Shown here piece by piece: positions 17,860-26,898 of a stretch of DNA of 64,000 bases. The position numbers and the translations under genes were made by a program. The notes under the pieces are model-generated. The model saw nothing but the letters and a program-made list of their open reading frames with translations, did not search any database and was not told the DNA's origin. This stretch comes from DATBLE01 sp963808815 (GTDB taxonomy: Bacteria; Actinomycetota; Thermoleophilia; Gaiellales; Gaiellaceae), in contig CAWEGI010000001.1 of NCBI GenBank assembly GCA_963808815.1, positions 167,479-231,478 on the forward strand. Direction: 5' to 3'. Every line of letters begins with the position of its first letter. Position 1 is the first letter of the stretch.

Positions 17860-20072
17860 CGCGAGGCCGCGCCGGCGGTCTCGGCCCTCGCCTCGATCTG
17901 CACGCGCGGCAGCCAGTCCAGCCACTGCGGCAGATACCAGTTCCACCGCCCGAGGAGGTGCATGGTGGCGGGGAGCACGACCGAGCGGATGATCGTCGCG
18001 TCGATCAGCAGTGCGACCGCGACGCCGAATCCCATCTGCTGGAACATGATCAGCTCTCCGCTTGCGAAGCCGGCGAACACGGCGACGATGATCAGCGCCG
18101 CGCCCGTGATGATTCGCGCCGTCGAGGCGACACCGAAGACGACGGCCTGCGTGGTCGGATCGGCGTCGTCCGAGCGGCCTTGCCCGCGAAGCTCGTCGTA
18201 GCGTTCCTTGATCCGGCTGAGCAGGAAGACCTGGTAGTCCATCGAGAGCCCGAACAGCACGGAGAAGAGGAAGAGCGGTACCCACGCCTCGATCGTGTCG
18301 ACCTGGTCGAACCCGAAGACGCCGGCGGCGACACCGTCCTGGAAGACGAGCACGAGCAGCCCGTACGCGGCCCCGACCGACAGCAGGTTGAGGAGTACCG
18401 AAGTCGCGGCGACCACCAGCGAGCGGAAGACGATCGTCAGGAAGACGAGCGTCAGCCCGAGCACGAGCGCGATCACCCACGGAGCCGGGCCGATCACGGA
18501 GTCGAAATAGTCGATGTTCTCCGACGTCGTGCCTCCGACGAGCACCTCGGCGTCGGTTTGCTCGAACGTGCGTGGGATCACGTGCGACCGCAGGTCGCGG
18601 ACGGCCGCGACGGCGCGATCCCCGGAGGGATCGCCGCGAACCGGCACCGCGAGCGCGGCGACGGTTCCATCCCGCGAGCGGATCACGCTTCCGGCCCCGA
18701 AGCGGGGATCCGACGCCAGCTGCGTCCGGAGCCGCACAAGGGCTGTCTGCGTGGACGGCTCGGCGGTGGCGCGGTCGACGACGATCTCCACGGGGCTGGT
18801 GGTCGCCCGCGGGAAGTCGCGCTGGAGCGCTGCGTAGCCCTTGACGGACTCGAACCGGTCGGGCAGCGCCGTGACGCCGCTCGTCCCCACGTGCATCCCG
18901 AGGAGCGGCGACGCGAGGGCGAGCAGCACGGCCACCGCCAGCGCCAGGCTGAGCCCCGGCCTGCGAATAACGGCCCGCACGATCCTGCCCCAGAACCGGC
19001 CCTCCGGGTTGGACTGCTCGAGCGAGCGGCGGCCGAAGAACGGGATGCGCCACCGGTCGACGCCGTCGCCGATCAGCCCGAGCAGCGCCGGCAGCAGGGT
19101 CGCCGAGGCGACCACCGAGACCGCGCCGACCACGATCGCGCCGACGGCCAGGCTGCGCATGATCGAGTTGGGGACGACCAGCATCCCGAACATCGCGATC
19201 ACGAAGGTCGTCCCGCTGAAGACGACGGCGCGATTCGCCGTCGTCGCGGTCGCCGCGATCGCGTCCATCTGCTCCCGGCCGCGGCCGCGTTCCTCACGGA
19301 ACCGCGAGACGACGAACAGGGCGTAGTCGATCCCCAGCGCCAACCCCATGCCCGTGAGCATGTTCACGACGAAGATCGAGAGATTGAACGCCTGCGCGAG
19401 CAGGGCCACGAGCCCGAGCGCGACGACGATCGACGGCAGCGTGATCATCAGCGGCATGAGCCCGGCGACGACCGATCCGAAGACCAGGAGCAGGATGATC
19501 AGCGCAGCGGGCAAGCCGATCCGGAGCTCGCCGGACTGGAGGTCGCTCTCGGAGAGCGCGTTGAAGTCGCGGTCGATCGTCTTCTGGCCGGTCACGGATG
19601 CGTCGAATCCCGGCAGTGCGTCTGCGCGCTCGACCGCCGCGACGATGTGGTCGATGCCCGAGTCCGACGCATCGACGAACTGCACCATCGTTGCCCGTCG
19701 GTCCTGCGAGACGAGCGCGGGGTCCCGCGTGTCGAGGTAGCTCCGAACGGCATCGACACCGCCGGCCGAGCGCACGTCGCCGGCCAGCGACCGGACGACC
19801 GCGTCGAACCTCGGCGTGTGCGCCCGGTAGCGGTCGGAGCGCACGACGATGACGTCCGTGACGGCCGCGCCGACCGTCGGCGGGAACGCGGCGGCGAGCG
19901 CGTCCTCGGCGCGCTGAGACTGCGGGTCGTTCGTCGGGTTGCCCTCGGTCGTGAGCGCGCCGCCGAGCAAGGCCCCGATCGCGATGACCGCGAGCACCAC
20001 CAGAGCGATCCACGCAGCGATCGTGCGCCACGGATGCCGGGCGCATGCCAGTGCGATTCCCTGCAGCCCCAT
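17856..20072 (-). CDS. MMPL/RND-family membrane transporter
   Basis: 738-residue export protein with two repeats of one TM helix, an exported domain (residues about 40-180 and 410-540) and five TM helices. Segments: HPWRTIAAWIALVVLAVIAI, GLALGIDYALFVVSRFREER and, in the second half, FLFSVLFGLSMDYQVFLLSR. The GxDYxL/MDYxxF charge-relay motifs of proton-driven MMPL transporters are intact. I take ATG 20072 (GLQGIALACARHPW); an upstream in-frame start at 20138 would run through the promoter. TAGAGT lies 14 nt upstream. The substrate is unknown, commonly a lipid or drug-like molecule. Confidence 0.92.
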
Positions 20073-20085
20073 CCGACCCGGTTTG

Positions 20086-20091
20086 ACTCTA
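20086..20091 (-). promoter_or_regulatory. TAGAGT -10 element of the MMPL gene
   Basis: Minus-strand TAGAGT, 13 nt before ATG 20072, within the 65-bp divergent region shared with the FAD oxidoreductase gene. Confidence 0.4.
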
Positions 20092-20125
20092 CCGGCGCAC
20101 GCTCGCAGAGCGCGAGCCCGTTGCC

Positions 20126-20131
20126 TACGAT
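20126..20131 (+). promoter_or_regulatory. TACGAT -10 element of the DadA-like gene
   Basis: Plus-strand TACGAT, 6 nt before ATG 20138, predicting a leaderless mRNA. Confidence 0.4.
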
Positions 20132-20137
20132 CCGCCA

Positions 20138-21295
20138 ATGGCTCCCAGGTCGGACGTGGCCGTGGTCGGCGGCGGTGCAGTCGGCGTCTGCTGCGCGCTC
20201 GAGCTTGCGCGCCGCGGCGCCCGGGTCACGCTGTACGAGCGCGGCCCCACGGTCGCGTCCGGGTGCTCGGCCGGAAACGCCGGCCTCATCTGTCCAAGTC
20301 ACTCGACGCCCATCGCCAACCCGACGTCGCTGCGCAACGGGCTGCGCTGGATGTGGAAGCGGGACAGTCCGTTCTACCTGCGCCCGCGGCCGGCCGTGCT
20401 GCCGTGGCTCGCCCGCTTCGCGCTCGCCTCACGCCATCCGGAGGAGGGCGCTGCGGCGATCCGCGAGCTGTCGTTGGCGAGCCTGGAGCTGCACGCCGAG
20501 CTCGGCGAGGAGCTGGGGACGAGCTTCGAGCGCACCGGTACCCTGAACGTGTACGAGACGAACGAGGGCCTCGAGGCCGAGGCGCGCGCGGCCGCCCGCT
20601 CCGGACTCTCGTTCGAGGTCTTCGATGCGGACGGCACCCGCGAGCTGGAACCGGCGCTGGTCGGGCCTGCGGTGGGCTCGGTCCGGTATCCCCGCGAGGG
20701 GCGGGTCGACCCGAGACGATTCGTCGAGGCGGTCGCCTCGGCGGCGGCGGCCGCGGGCGCCGACATCCGTACCGACACGGAGATCGGAGCGCTCGACCAG
20801 CTCGACGCCGAGACGGTGGTGGTCGCCGCCGGCGCCTGGTCGAAGCGGCTCGTCAAGCTCCCGCTCGAGGGCGGCAAGGGGTACCACGTCGACTACGAGC
20901 GGTCGGAGGACACGCCCCGCATGCCCGCGTGGGTACAGGAGACGTGGACGATCGCGACGCCGCTGCCGGATCGGCTGCGGTTGTCGGGGACGCTCGAGCT
21001 CGCCGGGCTCGACCTCTCCGTCTCCGAGCGGCGGGTCGACAAGATCCGTGCTGGTGGGGAGCGCTGGTTCCGAGGCCTGCGCAGCAGCCGCGTGCTGGAG
21101 ACGTGGGCAGGGCTGAGGCCGTGCCTCCCCGATGGCCTGCCCGCGATCGGCCGGCTGAACGGAGTGGTGGTCGCAACCGGTCACGCAATGAAGGGGGTGT
21201 CGCTCGCGCCGGTCACGGGACGGCTGGTCGCGCAGCTGCTCGCGGGCGAGTCGCCCGACCACGATCTGGCGCTCTTCCGGCCGGACCGGTTCTAG
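20138..21295 (+). CDS. FAD-dependent oxidoreductase, DadA/D-amino-acid dehydrogenase family
   Basis: 385-residue glycine-oxidase/DadA-type flavoprotein that oxidises an amino acid or secondary amine to the imine/oxo acid. The FAD-binding Rossmann motif is VAVVGGGAVGVCCALELARR followed by the acidic strand end VTLYERG; the conserved SAGNAGLICPSH resembles the DadA GN-AG loop; the C-terminal FAD segment is WAGLRPCLPDGLPAIGRLNG followed by GHAMKGVSLAPVTGRLVAQL. Ends 10 nt before the ketopantoate-reductase-like gene, so probably co-transcribed. The D-amino acid products of hydantoin cleavage would be logical substrates (inference). Confidence 0.88.
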   Translation: MAPRSDVAVVGGGAVGVCCALELARRGARVTLYERGPTVASGCSAGNAGLICPSHSTPIANPTSLRNGLRWMWKRDSPFYLRPRPAVLPWLARFALASRHPEEGAAAIRELSLASLELHAELGEELGTSFERTGTLNVYETNEGLEAEARAAARSGLSFEVFDADGTRELEPALVGPAVGSVRYPREGRVDPRRFVEAVASAAAAAGADIRTDTEIGALDQLDAETVVVAAGAWSKRLVKLPLEGGKGYHVDYERSEDTPRMPAWVQETWTIATPLPDRLRLSGTLELAGLDLSVSERRVDKIRAGGERWFRGLRSSRVLETWAGLRPCLPDGLPAIGRLNGVVVATGHAMKGVSLAPVTGRLVAQLLAGESPDHDLALFRPDRF

Positions 21296-21298
21296 AGT
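21293..21298 (+). promoter_or_regulatory. TAGAGT overlapping stop codon, possible internal -10
   Basis: TAGAGT begins with the DadA-like gene's TAG stop and lies 7 nt before GTG 21306, the spacing seen at other starts in the window. It may be a promoter or merely the stop codon context. Confidence 0.3.
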
Positions 21299-21305
21299 TC
21301 GCCCG

Positions 21306-22638
21306 GTGAAGATCGCGGTCGTCGGCGCCGGCGCGATGGGCTCGGTGTACGCCGGGCTCCTGGCGAGTGCCGGCCACGAGGTCTGGGCGATCGACCGCCG
21401 CGAGGACCTGGTCGAGGCGATCCGTGACCGCGGGCTGCGGGTCGAGGGTGCGAGCGGCGACCGGACCGTCCGGATCGACGCCACCACGGACCCGGCCGAT
21501 GCGGGCGAGGCCGAGCTGGTCGTGCTGGCGACGAAGGCGATGGACGCGACGGCCGCAGCCGAAAGCGCGCGTCCGCTCGTCGGCCCCGCGACGCTCGTGC
21601 TCTCGATCCAGAACGGCCTCGGCGGCCCTGACGCCGCTGCGGCGGTGCTCGGGGACGACCGGGTGGCCGTCGGAGTGGTCGGCGGCTTCGGCGCCTCGGT
21701 GGTGGCACCCGGCCACGTCCACCACCACGGCATGGAGCTCGTACGGCTCGGCGAACGCTCCGGCCCGGTGACGCCGAGGATCGAGACGGTGGCGGACGTC
21801 TGGCGGCAGGCGGGCTTCACCGTCCGCACCTACGACGACGTCGACCGGCTCGTCTGGGAGAAGCTCGTCTGCAACGTCGCCTTCAGCGGGACGTGCTCGG
21901 TGCTCGGACGCACGATCGGCGACGTGCATCGCCGACGAGCATGCGTGGTCGGTCGCCTCGCAGTGCGCCGTAGAGGCCTACGAGGTGGCGCGGGCCCTGG
22001 AGATCGAGCTCGGCTTCGACGACCCCGTCGCCTACGTGCGCGCCTTCGGGCTGGCGATGCCCGGCGCGAAGCCCTCGATGCTGCTCGATTTGGAGGCAGG
22101 GCGGCCGACGGAGGTCGACTTCATCAACGGCGCGATTCCCCGGGCCGGGGTCGGCGTCGGCGTCGCTGCGCCGTTCAACGAGGCCGTCAGCGCACTCGTG
22201 CGTGCTCTCGAGCTGGGCACGCTCGACTCCGTGCTGGAAGAGCTCCGCGTTGCCCTGGGCGCCGACCGCGTGACGCTGAGACAGGACGTTCCGGGCGACT
22301 ACGCTTTCCCCGTGACGGTGGAGGCATTGGGCGCGGGCGTCGGGTCGCTGCGCGACGAGCGAACGGTCGACCTGCGGACCCAGCCGGTGGTGACATTGCT
22401 CCGGCGGGGAGAGCAGGTCGTCCAGGACGATACGCGCGGCGCCTTCGACGATCCGGCCTTCCACCGGATGCTCGACACCTACGGCGGACTGGCCGCGCAG
22501 ATCGTGACGCCGATCTTCGGCGACGGCCGACTCGAGGCGATCGTCTCGGTGCATGCTCTCGGGGCGCCGCGGGCCTGGAGCGACGAGGACGCGGCGGCGT
22601 GCCGCCTGGCCGCCGACCGGGTGGGGGAGCTGCTCTGA
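21306..22638 (+). CDS. 2-dehydropantoate 2-reductase-like protein fused to a C-terminal GAF-like domain (one frameshift)
   Basis: N-terminal about 310 residues are a PanE/ApbA-type NADPH reductase: VVGAGAMGSVYAGLLASAGH, QNGLGGPDAAAAVLG, the catalytic Lys in VWEKLVCNVAFSGTCSVLG, and the C-terminal ligand domain ending INGAIPRAG and FNEAVSALVRALELG. The same frame then continues for about 135 residues resembling a GAF domain: VLEELRVALGADRVTLRQDV, LLRRGEQVVQDDTRGAFD, GLAAQIVTPIFGDGRLEAIV and AWSDEDAAACRLAADRVGEL. One extra base near 21928 breaks the frame inside the reductase. Stop overlaps the next ATG. The fusion is unusual: a ligand-sensing domain on a reductase. Confidence 0.75.
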
Positions 22639-23882
22639 TGCACAACCGCTGGCATCCGGATCTGGAGCCGATCGCGGAGATCGCCCCCGGTGAGGAGATC
22701 CGGCTCGAGACCGCGGACGGCCTCGACGGCCAGCTCACCCGCGAGAGCTCGCACGCCGACGCCGGCACGCTCGACCTCGGGCTCGGCCATCCGCTGACGG
22801 GGCCGGTGTACGTCACCGGCGCGGAGCCGGGAGACGTGCTCGAGATCGAGCTGCTCCGCTACGAGACCGACGACTTCGGCACCACCGCCGTCATTCCGGG
22901 CTTCGGCTACCTCGCCGACCTCTTCCCCGACCCCTACCTGGTCAAGTGGGAGATCGCCGGCGGACTCGCCCGCTCGGAGGAGCTGCCCGGCGTGGCAGTG
23001 CCCGAGGACGCCTTCGCCGGCGTGATCGGCGTCGCGCCGTCGCGCGAGCGGCTCGACGCCATCCGGCGGCGCGAGGAGGCGCTCGCCGCACGCGGCGAAC
23101 CGGTCGCCGACTCGATGCCGGAGGGGGCGGTACCGCCGGAGGCGGCGGAGGGGCTGCGGACGATCCCACCGCGTGAGCTCGGCGGCAACCTGGACATCCG
23201 CCAGCTCGTCTCCGGCAGCCGCCTGTGGCTGCCGGTGGACGTGCCGGGTGCATTGTTCTCGATCGGCGACCTGCACTTCGCCCAGGGGGACGGCGAGGTC
23301 TGCGGTACGGCCGTCGAGGTCGCAGGCGCGGTCACGGTGCGCTTCGGCGTGATCCGGGACGGCGCGCACCGCTCCCGCTTCCCCACGTTCGAGACGCCGG
23401 GCAGGCCCGCGCGGCGCTCGTTCGCGACCACGGGCATCCCGGTCGAGGCGGGGATGGACCTGAACGTCGCGGCCAGGGAGACGCTGGTCGAGATGATCGA
23501 CCACCTCGAAGCCACGTACGGGTTCGCCCGGCCCGCTGCCTACGCGCTGTGCAGCGCCGCCGTCGACCTCAGGATCTCGGAGGTCGTGGACGTGCCCTAC
23601 CCGGTCGTCTCGGCGCTGCTCCCGCTCGACGTGTTCGAGACCACGCTCGAACCGGCTCGGGTCCGCCTGTGCAACTCGAGCGCCGTCTCGAAAACCTCCC
23701 GCATCTGGGATTCGGGTGAGAGGAACCCACGGCAGCGGGCGGCTGCCGCCCGAGCCCAACGGCTTCCCGTCGAACGAGCCTGCTCCTCGAAGCGGGCGAG
23801 CTGTCGTTCGGCCTGCTTGTTTTGTCTCAGGCGCGCGAGCGCCTCGATCAGGTCGGCGTCGATACGGAAGAAATTCGGATGA
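22638..23882 (+). CDS. Acetamidase/formamidase-family protein with antisense C-terminal extension
   Basis: Metal-dependent amidase family (FmdA/AmdA fold). Family segments: EIRLETADGLDGQLTRESSH, HPLTGPVYVTGAEPGDVLEI, TIPPRELGGNLDIRQLVSGS, LWLPVDVPGALFSIGDLHFA (the binding loop with Gly-Asp-x-His), QGDGEVCGTAVEVAG, and ALCSAAVDLRISEVVDVPYP. The family core ends near residue 334 (LPLDVFE, about 23640). The frame then runs another 80 codons, rich in Arg/Ser/Ala, antisense to the LuxR-type regulator; that tail looks non-native. ATG 22638 overlaps the preceding stop (TGATG). The product would release ammonia from a short amide. Confidence 0.8.
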   Translation: MHNRWHPDLEPIAEIAPGEEIRLETADGLDGQLTRESSHADAGTLDLGLGHPLTGPVYVTGAEPGDVLEIELLRYETDDFGTTAVIPGFGYLADLFPDPYLVKWEIAGGLARSEELPGVAVPEDAFAGVIGVAPSRERLDAIRRREEALAARGEPVADSMPEGAVPPEAAEGLRTIPPRELGGNLDIRQLVSGSRLWLPVDVPGALFSIGDLHFAQGDGEVCGTAVEVAGAVTVRFGVIRDGAHRSRFPTFETPGRPARRSFATTGIPVEAGMDLNVAARETLVEMIDHLEATYGFARPAAYALCSAAVDLRISEVVDVPYPVVSALLPLDVFETTLEPARVRLCNSSAVSKTSRIWDSGERNPRQRAAAARAQRLPVERACSSKRASCRSACLFCLRRASASIRSASIRKKFG

Positions 23883-25978
23883 GCGACGCCACCCTCCTCG
23901 ACCTTCTCCACAGCCGGCTCGAGCCACGCTCGTGCCGCCTGTGCGTCACCTCGCCCGAGCGCGTCCAGCCCAAGCGCTCCGCGCGCTCGGACGGCGTTGA
24001 AGTCGTCATGGACTCCCTCGGCGATCTGCAGAGCCCTCTCCGAGTGCGCCCGGGTCTCGGCCCGTCCAAGCATCGCCTCGACCAAGCCGAGCCAGGCTAG
24101 GCTTGCGGCAAGCGCGACAGCGTTCCCCAGCGGCTCCGTGAGCTGTAGAGACTCGAGTTCGAGCGAGTACGCGCGCGTCAGGTTGGCGACGCGAGTCTCC
24201 AGCCTCGCAAGCTGGTCTAGCGCATAGCTGAGGATGCCAGAGGCTTCCGCCTCCCTCGCCCTCTCGACGACCCGCTCGAGCACTTCGTTCGCTCGCGAGT
24301 AGTCCTCGAGATAGAAGAGATCCGTACCGAAGTCGATGGCGAGCACAGTCCCTGCGTCGACCCGGTCGATGCTCGACCGGACGAGCGCGAGGGCTTCTTC
24401 GGTGCGGCCGGCCAGGATCAGGGTCCGCGAGAGCATTTGACAGAGTGGAAGATCCGCGTCAGCCGCCGAACCCGCGAGCTGCCACGCGCGCTCGGCAATT
24501 TCCAACGAAGCGCGGACGTCGAGGGGGTGATGTACGAGCGCCATGAACGCCCCGCCGGAGAGCAGGTGCGCGGCCTCTGTCGGCGCAGCGCGCTCGGCCT
24601 CGTCGATAGCCAGCGCATAGGCCCGGTCGAATTCGCCACGGTCGGCCAGGAGATATGAGCGGCGCGCGACCGCCCGCGCCCGCAGTTTCGGGTTCCGCGT
24701 CAATTCGGACGCTTCGATGAGCATCGTCTCCGCGAACTCCAGCCAGCCAGCAGCCTCCGCGGCGACCGCTGCCTTCAACAGGCGAAAGGCCCGCGTCTCG
24801 GTATCTGGGGTCAGCTGTGCCGCGCGTTCGAGTGCCTTCGCCTCGGCCGCGACGCCGCCGCGGCGACGGGCCGCGCCCGCGGCCTCCTCGAGCGCAGCTG
24901 CGACCTGCTCGTCCGGACGATCCGCGGCAGCAGCAAGCTGCCAGGCCCGCCGATCCGGCTCGGTGGTGGCGCCGGCCAGGGCGGCGTGGGCGGCCCGCCG
25001 GTCCGCGGGCAGCCCGAGCTGGTAGACGGCGGAGCGAGCGAGTGGATGGCAGAAGGCCAATCGCTCGGCCACCAAGAGGCCGGCGTCCTCTGCCTCCGAG
25101 AGCGTATCTCTACCGAGGCTTTCCGCCTCGAGTGCCCCCCAAAGCGCATCGGCGTCGTCTGGGTCGCCGGAGGCGACGAGGAGGAGTGCCCTGCGCGCCC
25201 CCTGCGAGAGCGCACCCGCACGTTCGAGAAAGGCCCGTTCGATCTGTTCACCAACAGGGAGCGGCTCCGTGAGTGGCGAACGGCCGGCCCGGAGGGGCTC
25301 GCTCAGCACGCGCGGCAGTTCCAGCAAGGCGAGGGGGTTCCCTCCTGCCAGTCCGACGAGCTGCTCCGCCGCTCTTTCGGCGAGATCAGGGGCGCGCTCG
25401 GCGAGCAATGTCCGGGCGGCGACCGGCGGCAGACCTTCCACGCGGAGCTCCGGTATCCCCGTGGCCGGAAACACGCTTCTCTCAGGCTCACGAACTGCGA
25501 AGAGCATCACGACTCCCTCCGCATGAAGTCGCCGTGCGGCAAATGTGAGCGCCTCGGCCGAGGCGTGGTCTAGCCAGTGCGCGTCGTCTACAACACAGAG
25601 AAGCGGGCACTCCTCGCCCGCGACCGCAAGGAGGCTCAGCGTCGCAGCCGAGACGGTCAGACGCTCCGGCGGAGGCCCCTCCTCGATCGCAAGCGCCGTG
25701 TGAAGCGCCCGGACCTGATGGTCTGGCAGGCGGGCCAGAGTCTGCATGATCGGACGCAGCAACTGGTGCAGGCCGGCGAACGCGATCTCAGCCTCCGACG
25801 AGACACCAAGCGCACGAAGAACCCGAAAGCCCTCCGCCTGGCCGATCGCGTAGTCCAAGAGAGCCGACTTGCCGATCCCGGCCTCGCCGCGCAAGACCAG
25901 CGCGCCGCTCTGACCGCTCAGGCCCTCCTCGAGCATCACTTCGAGCCGCTTCTCCTCCGCGCTCCGGCCGACCAACAC
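23597..25978 (-). CDS. LuxR/MalT-type signal-transduction ATPase lacking the DNA-binding domain
   Basis: 793-residue STAND-like regulator. N-terminal AAA domain: MLVGRSAEEKRLEVMLEEGL, Walker A VLRGEAGIGKSALLDYAI, Walker B PLLCVVDDAHWLDHASAEAL. Then a winged-helix/TPR-rich region of about 500 residues. The expected C-terminal LuxR helix-turn-helix is missing: the repeat pattern stops at VFETALELHRRT and the frame ends 23 codons later. Skipping one base would read PSRFERG, the usual continuation, but the DNA then becomes the 3' end of the convergent acetamidase gene. So the gene appears cut by a rearrangement; it may be a decaying regulator or act through partners. Confidence 0.8.
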   Translation of the reverse strand: MLVGRSAEEKRLEVMLEEGLSGQSGALVLRGEAGIGKSALLDYAIGQAEGFRVLRALGVSSEAEIAFAGLHQLLRPIMQTLARLPDHQVRALHTALAIEEGPPPERLTVSAATLSLLAVAGEECPLLCVVDDAHWLDHASAEALTFAARRLHAEGVVMLFAVREPERSVFPATGIPELRVEGLPPVAARTLLAERAPDLAERAAEQLVGLAGGNPLALLELPRVLSEPLRAGRSPLTEPLPVGEQIERAFLERAGALSQGARRALLLVASGDPDDADALWGALEAESLGRDTLSEAEDAGLLVAERLAFCHPLARSAVYQLGLPADRRAAHAALAGATTEPDRRAWQLAAAADRPDEQVAAALEEAAGAARRRGGVAAEAKALERAAQLTPDTETRAFRLLKAAVAAEAAGWLEFAETMLIEASELTRNPKLRARAVARRSYLLADRGEFDRAYALAIDEAERAAPTEAAHLLSGGAFMALVHHPLDVRASLEIAERAWQLAGSAADADLPLCQMLSRTLILAGRTEEALALVRSSIDRVDAGTVLAIDFGTDLFYLEDYSRANEVLERVVERAREAEASGILSYALDQLARLETRVANLTRAYSLELESLQLTEPLGNAVALAASLAWLGLVEAMLGRAETRAHSERALQIAEGVHDDFNAVRARGALGLDALGRGDAQAARAWLEPAVEKVEEGGVAHPNFFRIDADLIEALARLRQNKQAERQLARFEEQARSTGSRWARAAAARCRGFLSPESQMREVFETALELHRRTRAGSSVVSNTSSGSSAETTG

Positions 25979-26151
25979 AGCTCAGACCGTAAACGCGTTC
26001 CCGGCAGAACGACAACGACCGCCAGGTGAGCAACCTCGAGACAACGTCCCAAGGTCCAGGGATTTCCCCGAAGCGAGCGTGGCCGGTAGCCCGAACAATG
26101 GCCGAGAGGCGTCGAGTCCGTCGCCTGCCAACTCGCGAAGGAGAAACAGCC

Positions 26152-26856
26152 ATGAAGGCGTTTGCCCGCATCGGCCTCCTCACGGCCGTCGTCACCTGCC
26201 TTAGCCTGCTCGCCGCGTCGGCCGCTGCGACGACCCCAAAGCTACTGGAGCTGCCGGTGAGCGACTTGCTCACCCCGGCGGGCAAATTGACGACGATCCA
26301 TTCCGGCGTCACGTACCAAGCGAGCCAGTTTCCGTTCGCGCTGCGCGTCACGCCTCCCGACGGAAGCTGGTCGGGGGCGCAGTGGAAGTCGCAATCGGAC
26401 CGCTACGGCGGCGGGCCGCCGTTCTTCGGCTGGGCCGCTCTCGGTCAAGGCTCCCCTTCACAACTCCCGCGCGGCCTGATCCTGATCATGACCGCCTATG
26501 CGCGGACGCCGTCGGTCGCGGCCACCGTCGCCGGTCTTCGGACTCGCGGGGTCGGTGCCACCTACCAGGCAACGGCGCCCGTCAAGCTGGCCGGTTTCTC
26601 CGGTATCCAGTTCGACGGCGAGATCGTCGGGACACGGCACACCTTCGTCCCCTTCAGCCCGCGATCGAACGGCGCGAAGTACTTCCCGGATGCCTACTTC
26701 ATGAACCGAGGAGAGGCGTTCCGGATCACCGTCCTGAACGTGCGCGGAAAGACCGTCGTCGTGTTCGTCGACAGCGTTGCGCTTCCCGCGAACCAGTTCC
26801 CCGCGTTTCTCATCAAGGCGGACAAGATCCTCGGGTCAGTCAGGTTCCCCGGATAG
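26152..26856 (+). CDS. Secreted protein of unknown function
   Basis: 234 residues with a clear signal peptide (RIGLLTAVVTCLSLLAASAA, cleavage near ASAAA-TT). The mature part is beta-rich: LTTIHSGVTYQASQFPFALR, GSWSGAQWKSQSD, GLILIMTAYARTPSVAATV, FSGIQFDGEIVGTRHTFVPF and FPAFLIKADKILGSVRFPG. I do not recognise a family. It lacks cysteines in the mature region and any membrane helix, so it should be free in the cell envelope or medium. Start at ATG 26152 is fixed by AAGGAG 8-9 nt upstream. Divergent from the truncated LuxR-type gene with a 173-bp gap. Confidence 0.75.
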   Translation: MKAFARIGLLTAVVTCLSLLAASAAATTPKLLELPVSDLLTPAGKLTTIHSGVTYQASQFPFALRVTPPDGSWSGAQWKSQSDRYGGGPPFFGWAALGQGSPSQLPRGLILIMTAYARTPSVAATVAGLRTRGVGATYQATAPVKLAGFSGIQFDGEIVGTRHTFVPFSPRSNGAKYFPDAYFMNRGEAFRITVLNVRGKTVVVFVDSVALPANQFPAFLIKADKILGSVRFPG

Positions 26857-26898
26857 GGCGCTCGCTCAAACGCGCACCAGCCAAACGATCGGCTCGAA

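Noticed and set aside
17958..20546. Plus-strand open frame of 862 codons
   Set aside because: Antisense to the MMPL transporter, whose motifs and hydrophobic helices are clear.
21293..21298. TAGAGT as a certain internal promoter
   Set aside because: It coincides with the TAG stop of the upstream gene, so it is listed only at low confidence.
23640..23882. C-terminal 80 codons of the acetamidase-type frame as a real domain
   Set aside because: They are antisense to a well-conserved part of the ATPase regulator and have no family resemblance.
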